11,774 nt of DNA from an uncultured Pseudomonadota bacterium (GTDB lineage Bacteria; Pseudomonadota; Gammaproteobacteria; Burkholderiales; SG8-39): positions 1-11,774 of the forward strand of contig CAITSH010000531.1 in the NCBI GenBank assembly GCA_903895005.1. The letters are read 5' to 3'. Made by a program: the position numbers and the translations under genes. Each line of letters opens with the position of its first letter. The first letter of the stretch is position 1. The notes beneath the pieces are model-generated. The model did no database searches and was not told the DNA's origin. It saw only the letters and a program-made list of their open reading frames with translations. Of this stretch, positions 4,730 to 11,774 are shown piece by piece.

Positions 4730-7594
4730 TCACTGGCAGGCCTCGCACTCTGGATCATCAATGGCGCAGAACTTCACAGCGGCATCCACGGCGGCGGACT
4801 CCGCGGCCGCAGCCATTGCTCCGCCCTCGGGAACAGCATTCAACTGCCCCGCCTTCACCGTGGACTTCTCAGCGTGTGTGGCCCCCATCGAGCGCAGGTA
4901 GTAAGTAGTCTTCAATCCACGCAACCAAGCGAGCTTGTACGTGTCGTCAAGTTTCTTTCCAGAAGGTGCGCCAATGTAAAGGTTGAGTGACTGTGCCTGA
5001 TCAATCCATTTTTGGCGACGCGCAGCCGCCTCGACCAGCCAGGATGGATCAACCTCGAACGCAGTCGCGTAGAGCCGGCGCAACTCAGCCGGAGCTCTAT
5101 CGATCTTGGCCAGGTTCCCGTCAAAGTATTTGAGATCCGCGATCATGACCTCGTCCCACAACCCCAGCTTCTTGAGATCGGCGACCAGGTATTCGTTGAC
5201 CACCGTGAACTCGCCCGAGAGGTTCGACTTTACGTAAAGATTTTGATAAGTCGGCTCAATACAAGCCGAAACACCGATGATATTTGAGATCGTCGCGGTC
5301 GGGGCGATGGCCAGGCAATTTGAGTTACGCATGCCATAACGCTTAATACGCTCGCGTAGCGTCTTCCAGTCCATTGATTCGGACATATCGATGTCCACGT
5401 AACCTCCGCGCTCTTCGCGAAGCAGGCCAAGGGAATCCTGCGGAAGGATGCCACGGTCCCATAAAGACCCCTTGTAGGAGGCATACCGGCCACGCTCCTC
5501 GGCAATCTCTGTCGAAGCCCAATAGGCGTAGTAGGCCACAGCCTCCATCGACTCGTCAGCGAATTGCACTGCATCTTCAGAGGCGTAAGGAATTCTCAGC
5601 GCGTGCAGGCAATCCTGGAAGCCCATGATTCCCATACCAACCGGACGGTGGCGCAGGTTGGAATTGCGAGCCTTCTCTACAGCGTAATAGTTGATATCAA
5701 TGACATTATCGAGCATACGCATCGCCGTCGACACGGTCTTCTTGAGCTTGACCTGATCAATCTTGCCGTCCTTCAGGTGCGCAACCATGTTCACTGAACC
5801 AAGGTTGCAAACGGCAATCTCGTTTTCATTGGTGTTGAGCGTGATCTCCGTGCAAAGGTTCGAGCTATGCACCACGCCAACATGTTGCTGGGGCGAACGA
5901 ATGTTGCAGGGATCCTTGAACGTGACCCACGGGTGTCCCGTCTCAAACAGCATGGAAAGCATCTTGCGCCAGAGTTGCACCGCAGGCACTTTTTTGAAAA
6001 GCTTCATCTCGCCCTTGGCGGCCTTGTCTTCGTAGCCAAGATAAGCTTTTTCGAATGCTTTGCCGTAGGTCTCGTGCAAATCAGGGGCGTCTGACGGGGA
6101 AAACAGCGTCCACTCCTGATTTTCCATAACGCGCCTCATGAACAAGTCGGGAATCCAGTTCGACGTGTTCATGTCGTGCGTGCGCCGACGATCATCACCG
6201 GTGTTCTTGCGCAGCTCGAGAAATTCCTCGATATCCAAGTGCCAAGTCTCAAGATAGGAGCACACAGCGCCCTTGCGCTTGCCGCCCTGGTTCACCGCCA
6301 CCGCCGTATCGTTGACCACCTTCAAAAATGGCACTACCCCCTGGCTCTTACCGTTGGTTCCCTTGATATGACTCCCAAGGGCCCGAACCGGCGTCCAGTC
6401 GTTGCCCAACCCGCCCGCATACTTGGCAAGCAAGGCATTTTCCTTGATCGCCTCGTAGATTCCATCCAAGTCATCCGCAACAGTCGTCAAATAACAGGAC
6501 GACAATTGCGAACGGTTCGTGCCAGAGTTGAACAACGTGGGCGTCGATGACATGAAATCAAAGGACGACAAGACGTTATAGAACTCGATGGCGCGCGCCT
6601 CACGATCAATCTCACCGAGCGCCAGCCCCATCGCAACACGCATGAAGAAAACCTGCGGTAGCTCAATGCGCACGTCGCTTATGTGCAGGAAGTAGCGGTC
6701 ATAAAGGGTCTGCAGTCCGAGATAACCAAACTGGAGGTCTCGACTGGCGTCGAGCGCCTTTCCCAATTTCTTCAGATCGAACGTACCCAGCTTAGGATCC
6801 AGCAGTTCCGCCTTGATCCCACGCTTGACGAACTGAGGAAAGTACTCGGCATAGCGCCTTTTCATCTCAGCTTGTGACACATCCTCACCGAGGACTTCAT
6901 GCCGAATGGTGTTCAGCAGAAGACGGGAAGTGACGTAGCTGTACGCAGGATCCTTCTCGATCAGCGCGCGGGCGGATAGCACGGCTGACTTGCGTACCTC
7001 GTCCATCGGTACGCCGTCATACAGGTTCTTGAGCGTCTCCTGGAGAATGTGACCGGCGTCTACGGCAGAACCAAGCCCGTCGCATGCAGACTGCACCAAG
7101 TCGGTCAAGCGCGCCATGTCGAGAGGCAGCTTCTCTCCATGCTCCAAAACATTGATATTGGATTCGGGGGCAGCCTTGTGCTGGGACTTCTCCTGGGCAC
7201 GGGCTTTCGATCGCTGCTCACGATAGAGAACATACGCCCTCGCCACTTCGTGCTCGCCCGAGCGCATCAAGGACAATTCAACCTGATCCTGGATGTCCTC
7301 GATATGGAACGTTCCACCCGTGGGCTGGCGGCGCACCAGTGCGGTGACCACACCCTCTGTCATGCTGACAACCAGTTCGCGGATACGCGCGGAGGCCGCA
7401 CCCTGTCCGCCATTAATGGCGAGGAACGCTTTCGTTACCGCGACGGAAATTTTTCCCGGCTCGAAGCCGACAACGGCGCCGTTGCGGCGAATGACTTTGT
7501 ACTGCGAGAACGGGGACTGCAGACCTGAGGATACTTCCGGGAGACTCTTGCCTGAGGCAGGAGTGGGTGTTACGACATCGGCGGCAATTTGCAT
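4730..7594 (-). CDS. nrdA: Class Ia ribonucleotide reductase large (catalytic) subunit
   Basis: This 954-residue cytoplasmic enzyme reduces ribonucleoside diphosphates to deoxy forms with NrdB. An N-terminal ATP-cone (about 32-125; VIRRNGAVVGFEPGKISVAV) indicates allosteric on/off control by ATP and dATP. The catalytic barrel contains the redox pair C367 (SSCYLTT) and C596 (AVCNLGSVN), and the active-site set N579, C581 and E583 (NLCTEI). Y898 and Y899 are the radical-transfer tyrosines. The tail ends in CEACQ with C950 and C953, the shuttle cysteines re-reduced by thioredoxin or glutaredoxin. An unconserved stretch of about 30 residues precedes the cone. GAGGAG lies 7 bases before the ATG. 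Regulation by NrdR, and perhaps DnaA, is suggested by the sites upstream. Length is above the roughly 760 residues of E. coli NrdA, as is normal for this subgroup. Confidence 0.97.
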   Translation of the reverse strand: MQIAADVVTPTPASGKSLPEVSSGLQSPFSQYKVIRRNGAVVGFEPGKISVAVTKAFLAINGGQGAASARIRELVVSMTEGVVTALVRRQPTGGTFHIEDIQDQVELSLMRSGEHEVARAYVLYREQRSKARAQEKSQHKAAPESNINVLEHGEKLPLDMARLTDLVQSACDGLGSAVDAGHILQETLKNLYDGVPMDEVRKSAVLSARALIEKDPAYSYVTSRLLLNTIRHEVLGEDVSQAEMKRRYAEYFPQFVKRGIKAELLDPKLGTFDLKKLGKALDASRDLQFGYLGLQTLYDRYFLHISDVRIELPQVFFMRVAMGLALGEIDREARAIEFYNVLSSFDFMSSTPTLFNSGTNRSQLSSCYLTTVADDLDGIYEAIKENALLAKYAGGLGNDWTPVRALGSHIKGTNGKSQGVVPFLKVVNDTAVAVNQGGKRKGAVCSYLETWHLDIEEFLELRKNTGDDRRRTHDMNTSNWIPDLFMRRVMENQEWTLFSPSDAPDLHETYGKAFEKAYLGYEDKAAKGEMKLFKKVPAVQLWRKMLSMLFETGHPWVTFKDPCNIRSPQQHVGVVHSSNLCTEITLNTNENEIAVCNLGSVNMVAHLKDGKIDQVKLKKTVSTAMRMLDNVIDINYYAVEKARNSNLRHRPVGMGIMGFQDCLHALRIPYASEDAVQFADESMEAVAYYAYWASTEIAEERGRYASYKGSLWDRGILPQDSLGLLREERGGYVDIDMSESMDWKTLRERIKRYGMRNSNCLAIAPTATISNIIGVSACIEPTYQNLYVKSNLSGEFTVVNEYLVADLKKLGLWDEVMIADLKYFDGNLAKIDRAPAELRRLYATAFEVDPSWLVEAAARRQKWIDQAQSLNLYIGAPSGKKLDDTYKLAWLRGLKTTYYLRSMGATHAEKSTVKAGQLNAVPEGGAMAAAAESAAVDAAVKFCAIDDPECEACQ

Positions 7595-7712
7595 ACGCGG
7601 TCTCCTCTATTTCTGGCGCTTGCGACTCATTAATAGCTGGGGGCGAGCACCGCAGACCACTCTACAGCCCCGTCGCTTACCGACCGTTTGCTGGCGCTAA
7701 ACTCCCCTCGAA

Positions 7713-7728
7713 CCACAATATATAGTAT
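7713..7728 (-). promoter_or_regulatory. NrdR box 1, over the nrdA -10
   Basis: The plus-strand bases CCACAATATATAGTAT match the NrdR consensus acaCwAtATaTwGtgt at 14 of 16 positions, including the whole palindromic core. NrdR is the zinc-ribbon/ATP-cone repressor of ribonucleotide reductase genes. The box covers the proposed -10, where a bound repressor would block polymerase. Confidence 0.82.
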
Positions 7729-7746
7729 CTCACCAACGCCTTGCAA
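7719..7746 (-). promoter_or_regulatory. Candidate nrdA promoter
   Basis: On the minus strand TTGCAA (7746-7741) and TATATA (7724-7719) are 16 bases apart, giving a start near 7711 and a leader of about 117 bases before nrdA. The hexamers sit inside the two NrdR-type boxes, which supports the assignment. TATATT two bases further on is an alternative -10 with an 18-base spacer. Confidence 0.55.
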
Positions 7747-7759
7747 CTAATTCCAGTGA
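7744..7759 (-). promoter_or_regulatory. Degenerate NrdR box 2, exactly 31 bp from box 1
   Basis: CAACTAATTCCAGTGA keeps the outer ACTA and AGTG half-sites of the NrdR palindrome but not its ATAT centre (9 of 16 matches). Alone it would not be convincing. Its start is exactly 31 bp from that of box 1, the roughly three-turn spacing known for paired NrdR boxes, and it overlaps the -35. Confidence 0.5.
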
Positions 7760-7786
7760 TTGATTTTTGTATATGCAAGGATTTTT

Positions 7787-7806
7787 TGTGGATAGGCTGT
7801 GGACAG
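7787..7806 (-). promoter_or_regulatory. Two DnaA-like boxes upstream of nrdA
   Basis: On the minus strand CTATCCACA (7795-7787) has one mismatch to TTATCCACA, and CTGTCCACA (7806-7798) has two. Both face the same way, 11 bp apart, about 40 bp upstream of the -35. DnaA control of nrdAB is known from E. coli; function here is inferred. Confidence 0.42.
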
Positions 7807-7938
7807 CGTGTGCATCAACGGACCAGCAAAAAAGCCAAAACGGGGGGTTGCGAAGTAGTCGCAAAAAATGCCGCACTGCACACAAATACACACCCTCCCC
7901 GTTTGGTAGCGCGGAATGTAATGCGGAATAAATTGTGT

Positions 7939-7972
7939 CCTTCGCGGAACGCCGGCTCATTAACCGCGAAGG
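7939..7972 (-). terminator. Hairpin over the ampD stop codon
   Basis: CCTTCGCGG and CCGCGAAGG (7939-7947 and 7964-7972) form a perfect 9-bp stem with a 16-base loop that contains the ampD stop codon. Downstream on the minus strand comes ACACAATTTATT, only a weak U tract. It may be a weak terminator of the pil-ampD transcript or an insulating hairpin ahead of the nrd promoter. Confidence 0.4.
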
Positions 7973-8499
7973 CTCGACCGGTAGCGGGCCCAATCGAACG
8001 CCGGTCCGGGGTCGGTTTTGCGACCAGGGGAAATCTCCGAATGACCAGCCAAATCTACGATCGGGTAGCGCGCATAAAGAGCGCGGGTCAAAACGACAAG
8101 GGTTGCGTACTGCTCGTCCGCGTAGGCTTGATCGTCCGCCCCCTCAAGCTCAATACCAACCGAGAAATCATTGCACCGCGACCTGCCCCTCCAGCTCGAA
8201 ACTCCGGCGTGCCAGGCCCGGTCGTTGCAAGAGACAAACTGCAAGAGCGCTCCCGCCCGATTCACGAGGAAATGGGAAGATACCCGGAGTCCGCGCAGTT
8301 GCCCGAAGTACGGATGGGCGTCGCAGTCAAGCGCGTTGGTGAACAGCCGCTTGATGCCCTCACCGCCATACTCCCCGGGAGGAAGACTGATACCGTGGAC
8401 TACCAGCAGATCAATAAGTACGCCTTCCGGACGAGCGTCAAAATTTGGAGAGGCGACCCAGATCGCGCCGCTTGCACGCCCGCCCAAATCAATCTGCAT
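7960..8499 (-). CDS. ampD: 1,6-anhydro-N-acetylmuramyl-L-alanine amidase
   Basis: This 179-residue cytoplasmic zinc amidase of the N-acetylmuramoyl-L-alanine amidase type 2 fold splits 1,6-anhydroMurNAc from the peptide during cell-wall recycling. Zinc ligands and catalytic residues align with known AmpD: H35 (VVHGISLPP), H153 (AGHSEI), D163 (KTDPGPAFDW), with E117 and K161. There is no signal peptide, as expected for AmpD rather than periplasmic AmiD-type enzymes, and the length fits. The ATG at 8499 is the only nearby choice, since an in-frame TGA lies four codons upstream; it lacks a good Shine-Dalgarno site, so translation may depend on reading through from pilR, which ends 35 bases before. 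In species with an AmpR-controlled beta-lactamase, loss of this enzyme derepresses it; no ampC, ampR or ampE is visible here. Confidence 0.95.
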   Translation of the reverse strand: MQIDLGGRASGAIWVASPNFDARPEGVLIDLLVVHGISLPPGEYGGEGIKRLFTNALDCDAHPYFGQLRGLRVSSHFLVNRAGALLQFVSCNDRAWHAGVSSWRGRSRCNDFSVGIELEGADDQAYADEQYATLVVLTRALYARYPIVDLAGHSEISPGRKTDPGPAFDWARYRSSLRG

Positions 8500-8534
8500 T
8501 GCAGGCTTTCAGGTGCGGCGCATCAACCGGCGCA

Positions 8535-9917
8535 TTAGCGGATGTCAAGTCGCTCCATCCGGTAACGCAGGGCACGGAAGGTAATTCCAAGAATCTTCGC
8601 GGCCGCCGTGCGGTTAAAGCGAGTCTTCGCGAGCGCCTCGAGAATCGCCTCACGCTCCAGACGATCCAGATAATCCTGCAATGGCCATTTGGCGTCTGGC
8701 CCCGGCGGCTCTGCCGCGCTGGCCACCTCCACCAGTTGCAAGTCGTCAATCTCAATCTGATCTGAGGCGGCGAGAGCGACCGCGCGTTCAAGTACATTTT
8801 CAAGCTCACGCGCGTTCCCTGGGAAACCATATTCACCCAAAGCCAGCAACGCAGACGGACTCAACCGATGTGGAAGCGTGCTGGCATGCGTCGCGATGCG
8901 CGCGAGCATGGCGACCGCGAGAATGGGAATGTCGTCTCGGCATTCACGCAAGGATGGCATCTGAAGCCCAATTACATTCAACCGGTAATACAAATCCTGA
9001 CGAAACTTTCCAGACTCCACGCAGGCGGTCAGATTCTGGTGGGTCGCACTGATTATGCGCACGTCCACCGCGTCCTCACCCGTCGCCCCGACTTTGCGAA
9101 CGCGCTTTTCTTGGATGGCGCGCAAGAGCTTCACCTGCATCGCGAGCGGCAGGTCCGCAACCTCGTCAAGGAAAAGCGTCCCTCCGTTGGCTGCCTGGAA
9201 AAATCCCCCCCTATCCGCGTCAGCCCCGGTAAACGCCCCTTTTTTATAGCCAAAGAACTCACTTTCCATCAAGTTCTCCGGTATCGCACCGCAATTGACC
9301 GGGACGAAGGGCTTTTCCCGCCGGGCACCGTTCTCGTGGATGAGCCTCGCCGCTAGCTCCTTGCCACTGCCAGACTCGCCCGAAATGTAGACCGGCGCCT
9401 GACTTCGAGATAGCTTGTCGATCAGCACCCTGACCTGGACAATCGGTGCGCTTTCACCGAGCAACTCCCGACCGGATGAGGGAACTACAACCCCCTTTTG
9501 CGGCTCCGGCAAAGCCAGCGCTGATTTGATCAGGCTGCGAAGCTGATCGAGCGATATTGGCTTGGATAGATAATCAAAAGCGCCCGCCTTAAGCGCCGCC
9601 ACCGCACTTTCCGTGCTCCCATAAGCGGTAATTACGGCAACGGGCGTGTCCGCGCAGGCGGCTGAAATATGCCTTACCAACTCGATCCCCTCACCATCCG
9701 GCAGACGCATGTCTGTGAGGCACAAGTCGTATGTGCGCAGCGCAAGAAGCCGCTTTGCATCCGCCACAGATCCCGCGCTGTCCACCCCAAGCCCCATCCT
9801 AATGAGGGTGAGCTCAAGCAACTCGCGAATATCCGCCTCGTCGTCGACTACAAGAACCGTCGTTTGGATTTGGGGACCGCGCCGCTCGGCGTGTTTTACT
9901 GTCTGTGTGACTGCCAT
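8535..9917 (-). CDS. pilR: Sigma54-dependent response regulator of type IV pilus genes
   Basis: This 460-residue NtrC-family activator has a receiver domain (20-135) with acidic pocket D25/D26, phospho-acceptor D69 (LTDMRLPDG), T97 and K119. The AAA+ domain (about 152-385) has Walker A GESGSGKE (180-187), the sigma54-contacting GAFTGA loop (227-232) and Walker B FLDE (249-252). A Fis-type helix-turn-helix (about 425-456) ends in ITFRALRYRMERLDI, close to the PilR signature. Phosphorylated PilR remodels sigma54 polymerase at the pilin promoter; pilA is not in this window. AGGA lies 4 bases before the ATG. The start lies inside the end of pilS (22-base overlap), so the pair is translationally coupled. 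The pilS-pilR-ampD order helps to separate it from other NtrC-type regulators. Confidence 0.94.
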   Translation of the reverse strand: MAVTQTVKHAERRGPQIQTTVLVVDDEADIRELLELTLIRMGLGVDSAGSVADAKRLLALRTYDLCLTDMRLPDGEGIELVRHISAACADTPVAVITAYGSTESAVAALKAGAFDYLSKPISLDQLRSLIKSALALPEPQKGVVVPSSGRELLGESAPIVQVRVLIDKLSRSQAPVYISGESGSGKELAARLIHENGARREKPFVPVNCGAIPENLMESEFFGYKKGAFTGADADRGGFFQAANGGTLFLDEVADLPLAMQVKLLRAIQEKRVRKVGATGEDAVDVRIISATHQNLTACVESGKFRQDLYYRLNVIGLQMPSLRECRDDIPILAVAMLARIATHASTLPHRLSPSALLALGEYGFPGNARELENVLERAVALAASDQIEIDDLQLVEVASAAEPPGPDAKWPLQDYLDRLEREAILEALAKTRFNRTAAAKILGITFRALRYRMERLDIR

Positions 9918-11479
9918 TGAATCCTGAAATGAGCCCCAGCCCCGCGATCGATATAGTCAAGCATTGCGCCGTTCGCGGCGCACAGCTCCCTGGCGATATA
10001 GAGTCCCAGGCCGGTGCCGCCGCTGTACGTGGTGAAAAACGGCTCAAACAGCTGCGACTGCAGCTCTCGGGAAATGCCCGCGCCGTCATCGACAACGATT
10101 AATTCTACCCGATTCGACTGACGTAAAACCTGAAGCCTTACGCTCCCCGGCATCTTGCGCGAGTGGCGCGCGGCATTGCGCAAAAGATTCCATACAATCT
10201 GATGCAGGTGTACCCGATCCATCTCAACCGAAAGTTCATCCCCCGCCTCCAGGACCAACGACGCCCTCGGGACATCCTCGCGGATGGCGAAGTCGTCGAT
10301 AAAAGACTCCAGAAATTGCCGGAGCCGCAAAGTCTCCGGCTGCACGCGGTCACGCCGAGACAACTCGAGCACATCGCTGACCATTCGGTCCAGACGGTGC
10401 GCGTTGTCATGAATGATTCTGATGAGGCGAACCCTCCCCTCGGCGCGAGGTTCCTCCTGGAGCAAGTCGCTCGCGTGGGTAATCGCTGAAAGGGGGTTAC
10501 GGATCTCGTGCGCGATATTGGCCGTAAGGCGACCAAGTGCCGCGAGCTTCAGTTGCTGCGCCTGCTCCTGCATCCTGGACATGTCATCAAGAAAGATCAG
10601 CGTAAAGCTTCCACCTTCTATCCCCGCCTCGACAAACCTTGCGCGAACGACCTTGCCGCTACCCTGAGGTCGCAACGTAATATTTGAAGCCCCGCCCCTG
10701 CGCCAGTGGCCAAGATGTTCAGCCAATTCACGGGAGTAATCCTCCACCTGCGCAAGTTCTATGGCATCCCCTCCGAGCAACACCGCAACCTGGGGGTTGA
10801 ACTGGCGCACCAAGCCGTTATTGTCAACAACGAGAACCCCGTCCTGGACATCCTGGATCACAAGCTGGTTGATACGCAATTGGTTGGCCAGATCAGAGCC
10901 GCGCTGGCGCGCGACCCGCTCGTTGGTAATCACCCGTCGCGCGAGCTGGTTGGTTATCAATGCGGTCGCAAAATACCCGATAGACAACAACCCCGGCTGA
11001 ACAAATCCCGCCGTCGATTGATCAAATACAAGAACCCAGAAAGCCTGCTCGAGCAGAACCGCGATCGACGCCAAGGCCGCGTAAAACAGCATCAGCTTTC
11101 GCTGACTCACCAATGCCGCTGCAGCCAGGGAAATTAGCAACATGACGCCAAGACCGCTGCGCATGCCGCTAGAGGCATTCATGAGCAGCACCGTGGCTAC
11201 AATGTCAGTGACGACGTGAAGCGAAAGCTGCAAGTCGAAGTAAGCCCGGTAGCGGCGCAGCAGCACCTGAAATACCGCGGCTAAAACAAGATATCCGATG
11301 CTGATGTAGGTAAACCGCGTCAGCGAATAAGTGCCAAAACTCAGCGTATCTTCGTACACCAGCACTGCAAGCAGGAACATGCCGGCAACGAGTAGCCGGT
11401 AAATATTGAAGTAGCCAAGCGAAACCCAGAAAGAGTCCGGCCTAGACTCCTCCCGTACACGCCAAGCGGCCGCGTCCAT
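9896..11479 (-). CDS. pilS: Type IV pilus sensor histidine kinase
   Basis: This 527-residue inner-membrane kinase has about six hydrophobic segments between residues 26 and 180 (for example LLVAGMFLLAVLVY), as in PilS. A PAS-like region follows (about 205-300; DGVLVVDNNGLVRQFNP), then HisKA with phospho-acceptor H324 (IAHEIRNPLSAI). The ATPase domain has N-box N431/N435 (WNLLRNAARHS), G1 DDGAG (464-468) and G2 GGTGLGL (487-493). It would phosphorylate PilR; in Pseudomonas PilS senses pilin level in the membrane. A TTG at 11527 would add 16 residues but overlaps the upstream gene and has no Shine-Dalgarno site. The ATG at 11479, 11 bases after the upstream stop, gives an N-terminus of usual length and suggests coupling, although it too lacks a clear Shine-Dalgarno site. 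The start is therefore less certain than the identity. Confidence 0.92.
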   Translation of the reverse strand: MDAAAWRVREESRPDSFWVSLGYFNIYRLLVAGMFLLAVLVYEDTLSFGTYSLTRFTYISIGYLVLAAVFQVLLRRYRAYFDLQLSLHVVTDIVATVLLMNASSGMRSGLGVMLLISLAAAALVSQRKLMLFYAALASIAVLLEQAFWVLVFDQSTAGFVQPGLLSIGYFATALITNQLARRVITNERVARQRGSDLANQLRINQLVIQDVQDGVLVVDNNGLVRQFNPQVAVLLGGDAIELAQVEDYSRELAEHLGHWRRGGASNITLRPQGSGKVVRARFVEAGIEGGSFTLIFLDDMSRMQEQAQQLKLAALGRLTANIAHEIRNPLSAITHASDLLQEEPRAEGRVRLIRIIHDNAHRLDRMVSDVLELSRRDRVQPETLRLRQFLESFIDDFAIREDVPRASLVLEAGDELSVEMDRVHLHQIVWNLLRNAARHSRKMPGSVRLQVLRQSNRVELIVVDDGAGISRELQSQLFEPFFTTYSGGTGLGLYIARELCAANGAMLDYIDRGAGAHFRIQWQSHRQ

Positions 11480-11490
11480 CAGAACTGCGC

Positions 11491-11724
11491 TTAGCGCGCC
11501 CCCGAAGCGCGATGGGACGGGCTGCAAAAGAACACGCCGCCCTCCGACAATGCCTCGCTTTTAGGAAGATTAACCCCGCACTGGGCGCATGAAACCATAC
11601 GCTCGCCCTCGCTGCGGCCCCGCCCTTCCTGCTTTTTTGCGGATGCCGCAGATTTGCGAACAACCCCCTTGATCAGGAGGTAGAGTATGAAAACCGCGAG
11701 AACGAGGAGCAACAGTTTGCTCAA
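11491..11724 (-). CDS. PP0621-family membrane-anchored zinc-ribbon protein
   Basis: This small protein of 77 residues has an N-terminal hydrophobic segment (3-22, KLLLLVLAVFILYLLIKGVV), a Lys/Arg/Ser-rich linker, and a C-terminal metal-binding motif, CAQC (46-49), C67 and H71 (C-x3-H). This matches the PP0621 family found next to pilS in many beta- and gammaproteobacteria; its function is not established. I chose the TTG at 11724 because GGAG lies 9 bases upstream and the hydrophobic segment then starts directly, as in relatives. Another TTG at 11754 would add ten residues, and the frame stays open to the window edge, so an upstream start cannot be excluded. Its stop is 11 bases before the pilS ATG, so the pair is almost surely co-transcribed. 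A role in PilS signalling or redox/zinc sensing is only inferred. Confidence 0.75.
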   Translation of the reverse strand: MSKLLLLVLAVFILYLLIKGVVRKSAASAKKQEGRGRSEGERMVSCAQCGVNLPKSEALSEGGVFFCSPSHRASGAR

Positions 11725-11774
11725 TTTGGCGAGCTCCAGCCGAGACTTCCGCAAGCGGCTCGCCGGATAAGGCG

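Larger units (their letters stand above)
7595..7959. other. Regulatory region between ampD and nrdA
   Basis: These 365 bases carry no gene. From the ampD side they hold the 3' arm of the ampD hairpin, a short stem TTGCGA/TCGCAA (7848-7864), and two DnaA-like boxes (7787-7806). The nrdA promoter with two NrdR-type boxes (7713-7759) follows. About 115 bases of leader then run to nrdA, in which I see no conserved RNA structure. Confidence 0.6.

Noticed and set aside
7049..7528. Plus-strand frame of 159 codons opposite nrdA
   Set aside because: Antisense shadow of a well-conserved gene; no family resemblance and no start signals.
7848..7864. TTGCGA/TCGCAA hairpin with an adjacent A run, considered as a terminator
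   Set aside because: On the minus strand the T run precedes the stem rather than following it, and no plus-strand gene needs a terminator there.
7741..8538. Plus-strand frame of 265 codons opposite ampD and its downstream region
   Set aside because: AmpD on the minus strand shows all zinc ligands. The opposite frame has no recognisable domain.

Overview
The window reads as chromosomal DNA of a betaproteobacterium. The evidence is a PP0621-type zinc-ribbon gene followed by pilS, pilR and ampD, a class Ia ribonucleotide reductase pair of the betaproteobacterial type, and a lysine/alanine-rich histone H1-like protein ending in an 'AAWPFPTG' tail. I cannot place genus or species. All ten genes I can support lie on the minus strand, so transcription runs from high to low coordinates. 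The plus-strand open frames are shadows.

Region 8535-11724 is the type IV pilus two-component system. A small membrane-anchored zinc-ribbon protein precedes the sensor kinase PilS, which overlaps the sigma54-dependent response regulator PilR by 22 bases. ampD (7960-8499) follows pilR after 35 bases and encodes the cytoplasmic anhydromuropeptide amidase of cell-wall recycling. A long hairpin overlaps its stop codon.

Region 3180-7760 is the deoxyribonucleotide supply unit. The 365-base gap upstream of nrdA holds a near-consensus NrdR box over the -10, a degenerate second box exactly 31 bp away over the -35, and two DnaA-like boxes further upstream. nrdA and nrdB follow with all catalytic residues I looked for, then a small DUF2442 gene 38 bases after nrdB. 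The histone H1-like gene (2752-3117) comes next, followed by a long hairpin and a terminator-like structure with a U tract.

Region 2255-2751 is a 497-base non-coding stretch. It holds the terminator-like structure and a near-perfect sigma70 promoter (TTGACC-17-TATAAT) whose start point would lie about 245 bases upstream of the next gene. That means either a long leader or a small RNA gene. The last two genes are a membrane-anchored lytic transglycosylase (1541-2254) and the first 417 codons of a type I secretion ABC transporter with a degenerate C39-like domain (edge to 1253). They are separated by a 287-base gap full of inverted repeats. Together they suggest a cell-envelope export module.

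I see no tRNA, rRNA, CRISPR array, insertion sequence or prophage signature. Nothing here is clearly a new system. The better leads are the orphan promoter with its long leader, the DUF2442 gene tied to nrdAB, the zinc-ribbon protein in front of PilS, and the hairpin-rich leader of the secretion ABC gene.
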